This document shows, one piece after another, positions 9,929-20,515 of a DNA stretch of 64,000 bases. The notes under the pieces are model-generated. The model did not search any database, was not told the origin of the DNA, and was given only the letters and a program-made list of their open reading frames with translations. Numbering within the stretch: the stretch's first letter is position 1; the number at the start of each line of letters is the position of its first letter. A program made the translations under genes and the position numbers. The DNA comes from Marinicella algicola (lineage in GTDB: Bacteria > Pseudomonadota > Gammaproteobacteria > Xanthomonadales > Marinicellaceae): assembly GCF_028401385.1 (NCBI RefSeq), contig NZ_JAQOMR010000001.1, forward strand, positions 3,454,501 through 3,518,500. The letters are read 5' to 3'.

Positions 9929-9949
9929 AGGGCGGCCACTGGCCGCCCT
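9929..9949 (-). terminator. Rho-independent terminator of leuC
   Basis: A perfect 9-bp stem (AGGGCGGCC / GGCCGCCCT) with an ACT loop. On the minus strand it is followed by TTTCTCGTT. It sits 25 bases past the leuC stop. Confidence 0.75.
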
Positions 9950-9973
9950 CGTAAACGCGCCTTCAAAGGCGGA

Positions 9974-11381
9974 TTACTTCCAGTCGCGAATATCGACGAA
10001 CCGGCCTTCGATCGCGGCTGCGGCGGCCATGGCCGGGGACACGAGATGGGTCCGGCCCTTATAGCCCTGACGGCCTTCGAAGTTCCGGTTCGAGGTCGAG
10101 GCGCAGCGTTCTTCCGGCTTCAGGCGGTCGTCATTCATCGCCAGGCACATGGAGCAACCCGGTTCGCGCCATTCGAAGCCCGCTTCGAGGAAGATCTTGT
10201 CGAGACCTTCGGCTTCAGCCTGTTCCTTTACGAGACCCGAGCCCGGCACGATCATGGCGCTAACCCGGTCGGCAACCTTGCGACCCTTGGCGACGGCAGC
10301 TGCGGCGCGCAGATCTTCAATCCGGCCATTGGTACAGGACCCGATGAAGACACGGTCGAGTTCGATGTCAGTGATCTTGGTGCCGGGGTTGAGGCCCATA
10401 TATTTCAGTGCGCGCCATTTGGATGTGCGCTTGTTCTCGTCAGGAATATCGTCCGGATTCGGCACTTCGCCGGTGACCGCGATCACGTCTTCAGGCGAAG
10501 AGCCCCAGGAAACGATCGGCGGCAGGCTGGCGGCATCGAGGGTTACCACTCGGTCATAGTCCGCGCCCTCGTCGGTCGTCAGCGACTTCCAGTATTCCAC
10601 GGCCTGGTCCCAGGCCTCGCCCTTGGCGCGCGCGGCCGCTCCTTGATATAGGCGAAGGTCTTTTCGTCCGGCGCGATCAGGCCGGCTCGGGCACCGCCTT
10701 CGATTGTCATGTTGCAGACGGTCATGCGGCCTTCCATGGACAGATCACGGATCGCCTCTCCGGCAAATTCTATGACGTGGCCGGTACCGCCGGCTGTGCC
10801 GATCTCGCCGATGATCGCCAGGATGATGTCCTTAGCGGTGACGCCTTCCGGCGCCTTGCCGTCGACACGCACCAGCATGTTCCTGGCCTTCGACTGGATC
10901 AGCGTTTGGGTGGCGAGCACATGCTCGACCTCGGAGGTACCGATACCGTGGGCAAGCGCGCCGAAGGCGCCATGCGTCGAGGTGTGGCTGTCGCCGCAGA
11001 CGATGGTCATGCCTGGAAGCGTAAAGCCCTGTTCGGGGCCAACGATGTGGACGATGCCCTGGCGTTTGTCTTTTCGGAATAATATTCGACGCCGAAATCT
11101 GCGGCATTCTGGGCAAGAGCAGCCACCTGTATGCGGCTTTCCTCGTTCTTGATGCCGTTGACGCGGTCCGGCGTGGTCGGAACGTTATGGTCGACCACGG
11201 CCAGTGTCTTCAGCGGTGCATGCACGGTGCGGCCTGCGATCCTCAAGCCCTCAAAGGCCTGCGGGCTGGTGACTTCGTGGACCAGATGACGGTCGATGTA
11301 GATCAGACAGGTACCGTCATCCTGGCTGTCCACGAGATGATCGTCCCAGATTTTGTCGTAGATTGTGCGAGCCTTGCTCAT
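9974..11381 (-). CDS. leuC: 3-isopropylmalate dehydratase large subunit (two frameshifts)
   Basis: LeuC, with LeuD, isomerises 2-isopropylmalate to 3-isopropylmalate in leucine synthesis and carries a 4Fe-4S cluster. The start reads [15 protein letters not shown]; the aconitase-family motifs [27 protein letters not shown] and [11 protein letters not shown] give the cluster cysteines. Three frame segments must be joined: one base is missing near 11071-11074 and one near 10621-10625. Corrected length is about 470 residues, normal for LeuC. MSKA at 11381 is preferred; an in-frame ATG lies 15 bases upstream. leuD is not in the window. Confidence 0.9.
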
Positions 11382-11654
11382 GATTTCGTGACCCATTTAT
11401 CGAAGAACAGGAAAAGGCGCGGTCACCCGCAGCCGGCTTTGAATGAAAAAGCGTCAGCTAAGTCGGGCGTTGAGCGCGCCGGAAATCATCGCAAAAAGCG
11501 GCTCGGCAGGCGTTTTCTGTCCTGCAGAACGAAGGGTCTGAAAGAAACGACCGCGCTCTCTGTGTCAATGATCATCATGGGCCGGTCTCTACCAGCTTTC
11601 CCGGTTTCGGGCAATCATTTCCGGGAACGGTTCAAAACTGGCTTTCAATGGGGG

Positions 11655-11846
11655 TCACCCGCGCATCGAGAAACCGCGAAGGCGAACCAGAGCCTGTCCG
11701 GCGGCGTTCCGCTGACGTGGCTGCGTCATGTCATCGAAAATCAACACGTTGCGGTTCTGCGCAGAATCGTCAAGCACAGGAGTGGCAATGGAACCGAGGA
11801 TGATCGGGTTTCCGGCGCCAGCCACAATGGCGCGTAATGCGTACAT
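11655..11846 (-). CDS. Possible small hypothetical protein (63 aa)
   Basis: Starts MYALRAIVAGAGNP with GGAG five bases before the ATG and runs 63 codons to a stop. I do not recognise a family. It is uninterrupted and its ribosome site is good, but composition alone does not prove coding. It lies between the rplS terminator and leuC on their strand. Confidence 0.3.
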   Translation of the reverse strand: MYALRAIVAGAGNPIILGSIATPVLDDSAQNRNVLIFDDMTQPRQRNAAGQALVRLRGFSMRG

Positions 11847-11962
11847 TTTCACTCCGTCTGCCACAGCCGCCAGTGTCTCACGGCTGCAGCCTCGCAATTC
11901 ATAAGAGCACGCATATGGGAACCGATTCCGGCTTTTTCTTGTCAAAGACCGCAAAACGCAGA

Positions 11963-11984
11963 GAAGCCGCCCGGAGGCGGCTTC
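11963..11984 (-). terminator. Terminator of the ffh-rplS operon
   Basis: Stem GAAGCCGCC / GGCGGCTTC with a 4-base loop, followed on the minus strand by TCTGCGTTTT. It lies 37 bases beyond the rplS stop. Confidence 0.75.
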
Positions 11985-12020
11985 CTGAAACATTACATTT
12001 TAGGTGGAGCGATTAAAGGC

Positions 12021-12485
12021 CTATTCGCTCTTGGCTGCTGCTGCAGCAGCTTCCTTCTCGGCCTTGGCAGCTGCGCGGGCAGCCGCAGCAATTTCGCGGG
12101 CCTCGTCGTTCAGACGGCGCGAGCGCACGGATGTGTTTTCCGCGATACGGGCCGACTTGCCGCGACGGTCGCGCAGGTAATAAAGCTTCGCACGGCGAAC
12201 CTTACCACGACGGACCACTTCAACGCCTTCGACCTGGGGCGAATAAACCGGGAATACACGCTCGACGCCTTCGCCATAGGAAATCTTGCGAACGGTGAAG
12301 TTCTCGTGGATGCCGCCGCCGGAACGGGCAATGCAAACGCCTTCAAAGGCCTGCACACGGGTGCGGGTGCCTTCCGTCACGCGGACGTCGACGCGAATGG
12401 TGTCACCGGCTTCAAACGGTGGGAGTACGCGCTGTTCGGTGATGCGCGCAGTTTCTTCAGCTTCGAGCTGCTCGATGATGTTCAT
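12021..12485 (-). CDS. rplS: 50S ribosomal protein L19
   Basis: An intact L19 of about 154 residues: [11 protein letters not shown] start, then the conserved core with [21 protein letters not shown] and [12 protein letters not shown]. An alanine/lysine-rich tail follows, as is common in rhizobial L19. The start at 12485 is preceded by AGAGG; the frame is open upstream but not L19-like. It is the last gene of the ffh operon, followed by a hairpin terminator. Confidence 0.95.
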   Translation of the reverse strand: MNIIEQLEAEETARITEQRVLPPFEAGDTIRVDVRVTEGTRTRVQAFEGVCIARSGGGIHENFTVRKISYGEGVERVFPVYSPQVEGVEVVRRGKVRRAKLYYLRDRRGKSARIAENTSVRSRRLNDEAREIAAAARAAAKAEKEAAAAAAKSE

Positions 12486-12655
12486 CGGTCTAACCTCTTG
12501 ATATCTTGCTTTAACGGCCAGAGCGCTCAACAATCATCCTTCGGTCAAAGCCTCTGGATTTGCCTTCATATCAAGGCGGGAGCGTTACGCGTTTTTTGTT
12601 TTCGGTAACCGGAACACCGGTCAGAGCGGGCCTATAGACGATTTTCTGGCCTATG

Positions 12656-13203
12656 TCACCCCTTTTGCGCAGCATTGCTGCCGGAATGCACCCATTCCGC
12701 CCGCAGTAAGCCCATCATCACCGTATTCCAGCGTTCATCGGCGAAACGAGCGGACGAACGGCGCACGCCCTCCCGTGTAAAGCCAAAGGCGCGATAGGAC
12801 TGGATCGCTGCTGTGTTGAACTCATAGACATTGAGCTCAACCCGCATCACATTCCGGTCGGCAAAAGCTTTTGAGACGAGAAGGTTCAGCAGCGGCCGCG
12901 ACACCCCCTGCCCCGAAATTCAGGGGCAATGGCGATGCGGCAAAGCCGCGCTATGCCGTTCGGATGATCGAAGACAATCTGTCCGTGGCCGACTTGGTCA
13001 CTCCCTGATTTTACCATGAAGCCCGCGAATACGGGTTTCGCACCCAGCATCTCCGCGGTCCCTGCGCACAGCTGATCATAACTGAAGGGAAAGGCAAGCT
13101 GTGTGCCGCCCCAAAGGGCAGTCGCTCTGGCATCGTCAAACCAGCCGGACACAATGCCGAAATGTTCCGGCCCGAACGGTTCGAGGTGCAACATCTCAGT
13201 CAT
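12656..13203 (-). CDS. GNAT-family N-acetyltransferase (frameshifted)
   Basis: A protein of about 180 residues with the GNAT acetyl-CoA loop IAPEFRGRG followed, after a frame break, by [12 protein letters not shown] and the C-terminal [13 protein letters not shown] typical of RimJ/RimL-like acetyltransferases. One base is missing from the C-run at 12904-12908. The start ATG 13203-13201 overlaps the trmD stop by 8 bases and has AAGGG upstream. It sits between trmD and rplS in a translation operon, so a ribosomal or tRNA-related substrate is possible but not shown. Confidence 0.75.
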
Positions 13204-13892
13204 CGCGCGCACCCTTTTCAGCAATAAGGTCGGGACGGCGCGCGGCGGTCAGCCGCAGCGCCTGCCGATGCCGCCATTTCGCGATTGCGGCGTGATTGCC
13301 GGAGGTGAGAACGTCGGGGATCGTCTCCCTTCCCATTCGGCCGGTCGGGTATAATGCGGATGCTCCAGAAGGCCATCCTCGAAGCTCTCATGCGTGCCGG
13401 AAAGCGCATTGCCCATCACACCGGGCAGAACCCGCACCACGGCATCAAGCAACACAAGCGCTGCCGGTTCCCCGCCGGAGAGGATATAATCGCCGATCGA
13501 GACTTCCTCGAGGCCGCGCCGGTCGATGACACGCTGGTCGACGCCTTCGAACCGCCCGCAGACAATCACGGCCCCCGGCCCTTCGGCAAGCGCGCGCACA
13601 CGTTCCTGCGTCAGCGGCTTGCCACGCGGGCTCATCAAAGGCGCGGCCGGTCATCATCGGCGGAGACTGCATCGATGGCCTTGCCCAGAATATCGGCGCG
13701 CAGCACCATGCCCGCGCCGCCACCGGCTGGCGTGTCGTCCACGCTTCTGTGCCGGTCCCCGGCAAAATCGCGGATATTGACCGCATCAAGCGACCATTGC
13801 CCGCGCTCTGCCGCCCGACCCGCCAGCGACGTGCCGAGATGGCCGGGAAACATCTCCGGATAAAGTGTGAGAACCGTCGCCCTGAAAGACAT
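13196..13892 (-). CDS. trmD: tRNA (guanine-N1-)-methyltransferase (two frameshifts)
   Basis: TrmD makes m1G37 in tRNAs reading CNN codons, preventing +1 slippage. Visible are [17 protein letters not shown] at the start, the SAM-knot segments [13 protein letters not shown] and [11 protein letters not shown], and [12 protein letters not shown]. Bases are missing at 13637-13639 and 13327-13329. With both restored the protein ends [19 protein letters not shown] and then GARDD, stopping at 13196. It starts 5 bases after the rimM stop and overlaps the acetyltransferase start. Confidence 0.93.
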
Positions 13893-13897
13893 TGCGG

Positions 13898-14470
13898 CTA
13901 CTGGCCGTCGGGACCGGAAAAGTCCGGCTTATCGTCGTCGCCATCACCGATCAGCCCGGCGGCCACCGGATCGATCACCACCCGGCGATCCTCGAAATCG
14001 ATTTCAAGCACGGCGCTTTCGTTGAACGGGATCAGCACAGGCCGACGCCCCGGCCCTTTCAGCTCCAGCAAATCGCCGGCGCCAAAGTCAAAGATCGCAC
14101 TGATCGCGCCATAGCTGTTGCCAGCGCCATCGAAGACGTCGAGGCCTTCGAGATCGGCATAGAAATACTCCTCGTCCTCAAGCTCGTCATCGGGCAGGTT
14201 ATCGCGTTCGATAAAGAGCTCGAGGCCGCGCAGCGCTTCGGCGGCATTGCGATCATTCACACCGCGAAAGCGGATCACCATCATGCCGTTCTTGCCGGGG
14301 CGCGCTTCGAGGATTTCGAACAGCCGCCCGTCTGCGGCATGCAGATTGCCGTAATCGCCGACCGTCAGCGGGTTGGCGGTAAAGCAGCGCACCCGCACAT
14401 CGCCGCGCAGGCCCTGCGCCGCACCGACAGTTGCCATCAATACCGGATCTTTGAGCTTTGCCATCGTCAT
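13898..14470 (-). CDS. rimM: 16S rRNA processing protein RimM
   Basis: RimM helps mature the 30S head domain and binds S19. About 190 residues: the N-terminal beta-barrel starts [25 protein letters not shown] and the C-terminal PRC-barrel contains [17 protein letters not shown]. Uninterrupted. The ATG at 14470 has GGGA upstream; MAKL begins at 14464. It lies in the conserved order rpsP-rimM-trmD. Confidence 0.93.
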   Translation of the reverse strand: MTMAKLKDPVLMATVGAAQGLRGDVRVRCFTANPLTVGDYGNLHAADGRLFEILEARPGKNGMMVIRFRGVNDRNAAEALRGLELFIERDNLPDDELEDEEYFYADLEGLDVFDGAGNSYGAISAIFDFGAGDLLELKGPGRRPVLIPFNESAVLEIDFEDRRVVIDPVAAGLIGDGDDDKPDFSGPDGQ

Positions 14471-14606
14471 TCTCGTCCCTGTCATCAATGGCTATCTAGG
14501 CCCTTTTGGCACAAAGGAAAAGGCCGGACGCATGCGCCCGGCCCTGACCGATGCCCAACAGCGGCCCGGCGCCTGAAGAAGGCGGGGCCGCCTGCGGCAG
14601 TCCTTG

Positions 14607-14991
14607 TTATTCCGAAGCTTCGGCAGAGGCTTCTGCGGCAGCAGCAGCGGCGGCTTCAGCCTTCTGCTTCTTTTCCGCAACGCGCTCTTCAGCCTTCTTG
14701 CCAGGCTTGGCCTTGTTCGGGTTGCTGCGAACCTTGCGCTCTGCAAGACCGGCTTCAGCGAGGAAGCGCAGGACGCGGTCGGTCGGCTGTGCACCGGTGG
14801 AAAGCCAGTACTTCACGCGCTCTTCATCGAATACGACGCGATCGGCGTTGTCCTTCGGCAGCATCGGGTTCCAGTGGCCGAGCTTTTCAACGAAGCGGCC
14901 GTCGCGCGGGGAGCGCTCGTCTGCAGCAACGATGTGGTAGTAAGGGCGCTTCTTGGAACCACCACGGGCGAGACGAGATCTTGATAGCCAT
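14607..14991 (-). CDS. rpsP: 30S ribosomal protein S16 (one-base insertion)
   Basis: The start MAIKI is followed by a break: an extra T in the AGATCT area around 14976-14978 shifts the frame. Removing it restores the S16 core ([19 protein letters not shown], then [24 protein letters not shown]). A long alanine/lysine/glutamate-rich C-terminal tail follows, as in rhizobial S16. A strong AAGGAG sits 8 bases before the ATG. S16 is an essential single-copy protein, so the insertion is almost certainly a sequence error. Confidence 0.92.
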
Positions 14992-15034
14992 TTTCTTTTC
15001 TCCTTAAAGGTATTTCTCGGACCGGCTTACCGGC

Positions 15035-15354
15035 CTATTTTTCTGCTTTTTCTGCGCCGCCATGCTGTGCGGCGATCTGCTCATGATGCCGAATGACTTC
15101 CTTGATGATGAAGTTCAGGAAAGTCTCGGCAAAATCGGGATCGAGGTCGGCGCTTTTGCGAGCGCCCTCAACCGCGAAATCTGTTGTTCCTCACGCGCCG
15201 GATCGGCTGGCGGCAGGTCATGGTCGGCTTTCAGGTGCCCCACTGCCTTGGTGCAGCGGAACCGTTCGGCCAGAATGTGCACCAGTGCAGCATCGAGATT
15301 GTCGATCGACTGGCGATACTGGACGAGCTGCTCCTTGATCGAGGGATCACTCAC
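15035..15354 (-). CDS. Monofunctional chorismate mutase (AroQ class), frameshifted
   Basis: About 106 residues of the all-helical AroQ fold: LVQYRQSIDNLDAALVHILAERF with the active-site arginine and KAVGHLKAD with the active-site lysine. It converts chorismate to prephenate for phenylalanine and tyrosine. One base is missing near 15150; restored, it ends FLNFIIKEVIRHHEQIAAQHGG and then six residues to TAG at 15037-15035. The start is GTG overlapping the ffh stop by four bases (GTGA), so translation is probably coupled to ffh. Confidence 0.85.
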
Positions 15355-16908
15355 TTCTTCTTCCCCTTGCCAAAGCCGCCACCCAGACCCGGAAGCTTGG
15401 GACCACCGAGGCCCGGAAGTCCACCCGATGGCATGCCGCCCGGGCCGCCAAGGTTGCCGGCCTGCTTCTCAAGTTCGGCAAGCTGGTTGGCATCGAGCTT
15501 GGAAAGGTCGGGCATGCCGCCCATTCCACCGGGCATACCACCCATGCCGGGGGCATCCCGCCACCGCCGCCGCCGAGCATCCCCATCATCTGCTTCATCT
15601 TGCCTTTGCCCTTGCCGCCCATAGCCTTCATCATGTCGGACATCTGGCGATGCATTTTTAAAAGCTTGTTGATGTCGGCCGAGGAGGTACCGGACCCTGC
15701 GGCAATGCGCTTCTTGCGCGAATTCTTCAAAACATCCGGGTGGGTGCGCTCATATTTGGTCATCGAGCCGATAATGGCGAGCTGGCGCTTGAACACGCTG
15801 TCGTCCATGCCGGCCGCCGCCATCTTGTCCTTCATGCCGCCCATGCCCGGCATCAGACCCATAATGCCACCCATGCCGCCCATGTTCTGCATCTGCTTCA
15901 GCTGTTCGGCCATGTCGTCGAGGTCGAACTTGCCCTTGGCCATCTTCTGGGCCATGGCCTGGGCTTTTCGGCGTCGATCGTCTCCGAGGCCTTTTCCACC
16001 AGCGAAACGATGTCGCCCATGCCCAGAATACGGTCGGCGATGCGCTTGGGATGAAACTCCTCGAGCGCATCCATCTTCTCACCGGTACCGATCAGCTTGA
16101 TCGGCTTGCCGGTGACGGCGCGCATCGAAAGCGCCGCACCACCGCGCCCGTCACCGTCCATACGGGTGAGCACGAGGCCGGTAATGCCGACACGGCTGTC
16201 AAAATTGCGGGCGAGATTGACCGCATCCTGACCGGTAAGGCTGTCGGCCACCAGCAGAATTTCATGCGGATTGGCCTGCTTGCGGATCTCGGCCATCTCG
16301 ACCATCAGCGGCTCGTCGATATGGGTACGGCCCGCCGTATCGAGGATCACGACATCATGGCCACCGAACTTGGCGGCCTGAACAGCCCGCTTGGCAATGG
16401 CGACAGGATCCTGTCCCTTGATCACCGGAAGCGTGTCGACCGAGGTCTGCTCGCCGATCTGCTTCAACTGCTCCTGCGCCGCCGGGCGGCGGGTGTCGAG
16501 CGAGGCCATCAGCACTTTCTTGCGGTCGCGGTTGGTCATCCGCGCCGCGATCTTGCCGGTGGTGGTGGTTTTACCCGAACCCTGCAGGCCGACCATCATG
16601 ATGACGACCGGAGCCGGTGCATTGAGGTCGAGGGTGACACCCTCCGAACCCAGCATCTCGACCAATTCGTCATGAACGATCTTGACGACCATCTGGCCGG
16701 GCTTGATCGATTTCAGAACTTCAGCACCAACGGCCTTTTCACGCACGCGGGCTGTAAAATCGCGCACCACCTCCAGCGCGACGTCGGCTTCCAGCAGCGC
16801 GCGGCGGACTTCGCGCAGCGCAGCCGAAACATCGGCTTCCGAAAGCGAGCCGCGGCCGGTCAGTCCCTTGAGGACGGAACCAAGGCGGTCCTGGAGGTTT
16901 TCAAACAT
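15351..16908 (-). CDS. ffh: Signal recognition particle protein Ffh (two frameshifts)
   Basis: SRP54 homologue that binds signal sequences and 4.5S RNA. N domain (MFENLQDRLGSVLKGLTGRG), G domain with GLQGSGKTTTTGK, DTAGRTHIDE and TRMDGDGRGGA, and a methionine-rich M domain (QMQNMGGMGG and following). One base is missing at about 15964 (between DAEK and AMAQKMAKG) and one in the G-run near 15548-15553. The corrected C terminus is glycine/methionine rich and ends GFGKGKKK. Start at 16908 with AGGGA upstream. It is the first gene of a seven-gene operon running to rplS. Confidence 0.93.
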
Positions 16909-17251
16909 TAGCCATTCCCTTTTCGTTTCGCACACGTTCGAAACGTTGGCAGCTCTGCCAACAAATGCAAGACGCAACGCAAATTTCCATCCGAGGGCGC
17001 ATCGCGCTGTCGGATGGTGACCTCCAGGCTCTCTTTATACCTTTGCGGGCCCCGGTCGGTGGCTGAACGTCTTCACTGTCAGCAGATTTGTCGGCGATAA
17101 ACCTCAAATACGCGGCAGAGTCAAGCCGTGGCGGGCGTTTTCGCCATTTCAAGGTCTGGAACTTTTTCGGCTTCACCGCATATATCCGTTGAGATCCGCT
17201 TCAGCAACAGAAGGTGGCCGGCCAGCGCCGGATCAACCGAAAGGACATTTC

Positions 17252-18274
17252 ATGATCCCGACGCGCGTGCGCATGCAAAAGAAGAACCGCTATTATACCG
17301 GCCCGAAAAGCGACCATTTCGACGGTACATTGTTCTTCAATCCCGACGGCATGAACCCGCCCGGCTTTGCCGAGGTCATCAAATGGCAGTTTGCCCACAA
17401 ACGCACGCAATGGCCCAAACAGGTCACCTGCCGTTTCGCTCCGCACAAGCCGGATGCGCGGGTGACGGGAAACGGAATGCGGGTGACGATGATCGGTCAT
17501 GCCAGCCTGCTGATCCAGGTCGCCGGCGTCAACATCCTGACCGACCCGGTTTTCTCAGAACGCGTCAGTCCTTTTGATTCACTCGGCCCGAAACGCGTCT
17601 GTCCGCCCGGTGTCGACTTTGCGGACCTGCCGAAGATCGATGTGGTGCTGATCACCCACAACCATTATGACCATCTGAGCCACGACTGCCTGAAAAGGCT
17701 TCAGGCCGATCACGCGCCGCGGATCATCACACCGCTCGGCAATGATACCGTGATCCGCCAGAAGGTGGAGGGTGCCGATGTGACCGTTCTCGACTGGGGC
17801 GGACAGGCCCCGCTTCCCGGCGGCATCCAGGCGTTCGCCGAGCCCTGCCACCACTGGTCGGCGCGCGGTGTCAGCGACCGGCGCATGGCGCTTTGGGCCG
17901 CCTTTGTGCTGCAAACTCCGGCAGGACACATCTATCACATTGGCGACACCGGCTTTCACGAGGGGCGCAACTACCGCGCGGCGGCCGAGAAATACGGCAG
18001 CTTCCGCCTCGCCAACCTGCCGATCGGCGCCTATGAGCCGCGTTTCTTCATGAAAAATGAGCATCAGGACCCGGTCGAAGCCGTCAAAGGCTTCGAGCTC
18101 TGCAACGCCGCCTATGCCGCCGGCCACCATTTCGGCACGTTCCAACTGACCGACGAAGGCCATAGCGACCCGGTGCAGCTCTTGAAAGCTGCCCTTTCAG
18201 ATGCCGGTATCGGGGAAGACCGCTTCCGCCCACTCGAGCCGGGTGAGGCCTTCGACGTGCCGGAGGTCGGCTGA
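17252..18274 (+). CDS. MBL-fold metal-dependent hydrolase (NAPE-PLD-like)
   Basis: An intact protein of about 340 residues with the metallo-beta-lactamase metal motif THNHYDHL (about residue 132), further histidines (CHHWSARG, about 198) and the aspartate in HIGDTGFHEG. Length and the opening (KNRYYTGPKSDHFDG) fit the family related to N-acyl-phosphatidylethanolamine phospholipase D. Start chosen at ATG 17252, preceded by AAAGGA. Natural substrate unknown. It is inserted between ffh and the dapF cluster. Confidence 0.75.
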   Translation: MIPTRVRMQKKNRYYTGPKSDHFDGTLFFNPDGMNPPGFAEVIKWQFAHKRTQWPKQVTCRFAPHKPDARVTGNGMRVTMIGHASLLIQVAGVNILTDPVFSERVSPFDSLGPKRVCPPGVDFADLPKIDVVLITHNHYDHLSHDCLKRLQADHAPRIITPLGNDTVIRQKVEGADVTVLDWGGQAPLPGGIQAFAEPCHHWSARGVSDRRMALWAAFVLQTPAGHIYHIGDTGFHEGRNYRAAAEKYGSFRLANLPIGAYEPRFFMKNEHQDPVEAVKGFELCNAAYAAGHHFGTFQLTDEGHSDPVQLLKAALSDAGIGEDRFRPLEPGEAFDVPEVG

Positions 18275-18295
18275 GTATTAATCTTGCCAGTGGCG

Positions 18296-19194
18296 TCAGC
18301 GGCCAACCAGCGAGGCCTCCGTCGAGGATGCGCCCTGCCGCTTTTTCAGAGCATGCTCACGCCATATGGTGAAGACGCCCGCCCCGACGACGACAAGCGC
18401 GCCGGCGATCATATGCACCGTCAACCGCTCGCCAAAGACCAGCACTCCGAACAGTGAGCCATAGATGAGCTGCAGATAGGTGATGGTCTGCACAGTGACC
18501 GCTTCGGTTACGACCAGCGCGCGGATCAGCAGATAATGCCCGGAAATGCCGGTAAAGCAGAGAGCGACAAGCCAACCCCAGTCTGCAAGCGGCACCTCTT
18601 CCCAGAAGAACGGACCGACAAGACTGGTCAGTACCATGCCGACCACGCCGGTATAAAACAGGCTGACCTCCGGCGCATCGTATCGACCGGCAAGGCGCGT
18701 ATAGAGCGAATAAAGCGCAAAGGTGAAGCAGCAGCCGACAGGCACAAGGGTTACCAGACTGAACTCCTCACCCAACGGATCGATGACGATCAGGACGCCG
18801 AACAGGCCGACAATGATCGCAAGCCAGCGACGCCAGCCGACGCGCTCTCCCAGAAGCGGCACCGACAGCAACGCCACGACAAGCGGGGCGGCCATGAAGA
18901 TCGCCTGGCTCTGGGCAAGTCCGACAAGGGTGAATGACAGGATCGAGACCAGAATCTGCGCCACCAGCAGGAACGAGCGCCAGATCTGCAGCAACGGATG
19001 CGCTGTACCGGCACCCTTTTGAAGCCACCGGTGGCACGCGACGCCAGTATGATCGCGAACAGGCCAAAGGCCCAGAAACGCACCATTGCGATAAAAAACG
19101 GCGAATAGAGCGGGCCAAGATGGCGAGAGATCGCATCCTGGACCGCAAAGATCGAGACAGCGCCGAAGGCGAGAACAGCACCGGACAGCTTCAT
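18296..19194 (-). CDS. DMT-superfamily (EamA) membrane transporter, frameshifted
   Basis: About 300 residues with roughly ten hydrophobic segments in two EamA halves. N-terminal half: MKLSGAVLAFGAVSIFAVQD and following. C-terminal half: GVVGMVLTSLVGPFFWEE to QLIYGSLFGVLVFGERLT. The halves are in different frames; one base is missing near 19013-19020. ATG 19194-19192 has GGAG upstream. EamA proteins export small metabolites; the substrate is not predictable. It converges on the MBL gene. Confidence 0.8.
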
Positions 19195-19563
19195 GTATCT
19201 GCTCCGCTGAGGCACGGATCAACAACGGCGGCGCACCGGCAGACCGGTAATCCGGTCACCATCGCAGCGAAATAGGGAAATAGCATCGTTTCAGAACTTT
19301 CGAGAGCCATGGCGCGGCGCTTGACCGATCCATGGCGGACGGCAGCCCATTTCAAAAACGCAAAATGCGAACGAAACGTTCACGGCCGTCAGGGAGGAAT
19401 TTCGCGACATTACACATGATCATGGCCGAGGCAAAGGCCGCCGCGGGCGTCAAACGTTCCCGGTAACGTGTTTTTGGTGCGCGGCATTGCCGCAGGCTGG
19501 TGACGACTGCGCCTTTAGCCCATATAAAGTCGGCAGATGCAGTCAGATGACGGAGCCTTATCA
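19195..19563. other. Intergenic region upstream of dapF
   Basis: About 370 bases between the divergent DMT transporter and dapF genes. It should contain both promoters. I see no convincing ORF or structured RNA in it. Confidence 0.4.
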
Positions 19564-20448
19564 ATGATGGCCGACAGCAACACCATGGCGCGCTTGGAGC
19601 GTATGAACGGACTTGGCAACAAGATCCTTGTCATTGACATGCGCGGACGTGCCGACACGGTGACACCGGAGGCCGCCATCCGCCTCAATGCCCATCCCGA
19701 CACCGAATTCGACCAGATCATGGCACTTTACGACGCCCGCGCGGATGCACCGGATGGCTGGATCGACATTCTGAATTCCGACGGTTCTATGGCGCAGGCC
19801 TGCGGCAATGGCACGCGCTGCGTGGTCGATTATCTCACCCGCGAGACCGACAAGAACCGTTTTGCCTTCCGCACAATTGCCGGCGCGCTTTTCGCCGAAC
19901 GGCTCTCCGATACGCTGATTTCCGTCGACATGGGCGCCCCGGTGTTCGACTGGGAAAAGATCCCGCTTGCAGGCCCTGCGGCGGACACCACGCATATCGC
20001 GCTTCCCGAACCGCACGAGGCCGACCCGGCGCTGCAGCGGTTTTCAGCGGCCTCCATGGGCAATCCGCACGCCGTCTTTTTCGTGCCGCGCGATGTCGAC
20101 AGCTACAACATTCTGGCCTTCGGCCCGCGCTACGAGCACCATCCGCTGTTTCCCGAGCGCGCCAACATCTCGCTGGCGCAGGTCACCTCGCCCACCTCGC
20201 TGTCGCTGAAGACTTTTGAGCGCGGTGCAGGGCTTACCCTTGCATGTGGCTCAGCGGCCTGCGCCGCCGCTGTCTCCGCCGCCCGCACCGGTCGCACCGG
20301 TCGCAAGGTCACGGTCTATCTGCCGGCCGGCGCGCTTGAGATCGACTGGCGTGAAGATGACGACCACGTGGTCATGACCGGGCCTGCGACATATGAATGG
20401 TCAGGCCGGGTGGATCCGGCAACGGGGAAGTGGGAACGTCAGGACTGA
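19564..20448 (+). CDS. dapF: Diaminopimelate epimerase
   Basis: DapF converts LL- to meso-diaminopimelate for lysine and peptidoglycan. Both catalytic cysteines are visible: ACGNGTRC (about residue 81) and LACGSAACA (about residue 233). [12 protein letters not shown] marks the N-terminal lobe. The ATG at 19564 is preceded by GGAG; the frame is open slightly upstream. About 294 residues, uninterrupted. It is the first gene of the dapF-mtaB-ftsY-ispZ cluster. Confidence 0.93.
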   Translation: MMADSNTMARLERMNGLGNKILVIDMRGRADTVTPEAAIRLNAHPDTEFDQIMALYDARADAPDGWIDILNSDGSMAQACGNGTRCVVDYLTRETDKNRFAFRTIAGALFAERLSDTLISVDMGAPVFDWEKIPLAGPAADTTHIALPEPHEADPALQRFSAASMGNPHAVFFVPRDVDSYNILAFGPRYEHHPLFPERANISLAQVTSPTSLSLKTFERGAGLTLACGSAACAAAVSAARTGRTGRKVTVYLPAGALEIDWREDDDHVVMTGPATYEWSGRVDPATGKWERQD

Positions 20449-20515
20449 GTACGGCCCTTTCAAACGGCGGCATCTTGCGCCATATAGCGGGCTTCATTGA
20501 ACATGCGGCAGAACG

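Larger units (their letters stand above)
11382..12020. other. Intergenic region between leuC and rplS
   Basis: About 640 bases. It holds the rplS terminator (11963-11984), a possible small ORF (11655-11846), and presumably the leuC promoter. I looked for an attenuator-like leader with leucine codons before leuC and did not find a convincing one. Confidence 0.4.

Noticed and set aside
11397..11650. Leucine leader peptide/attenuator or riboswitch before leuC
   Set aside because: I found no leucine-codon-rich short ORF with terminator/antiterminator pairs upstream of leuC.
14607..14991. rpsP as a true pseudogene
   Set aside because: S16 is essential and single copy, the ribosome site is intact, and removing one T restores the full protein.
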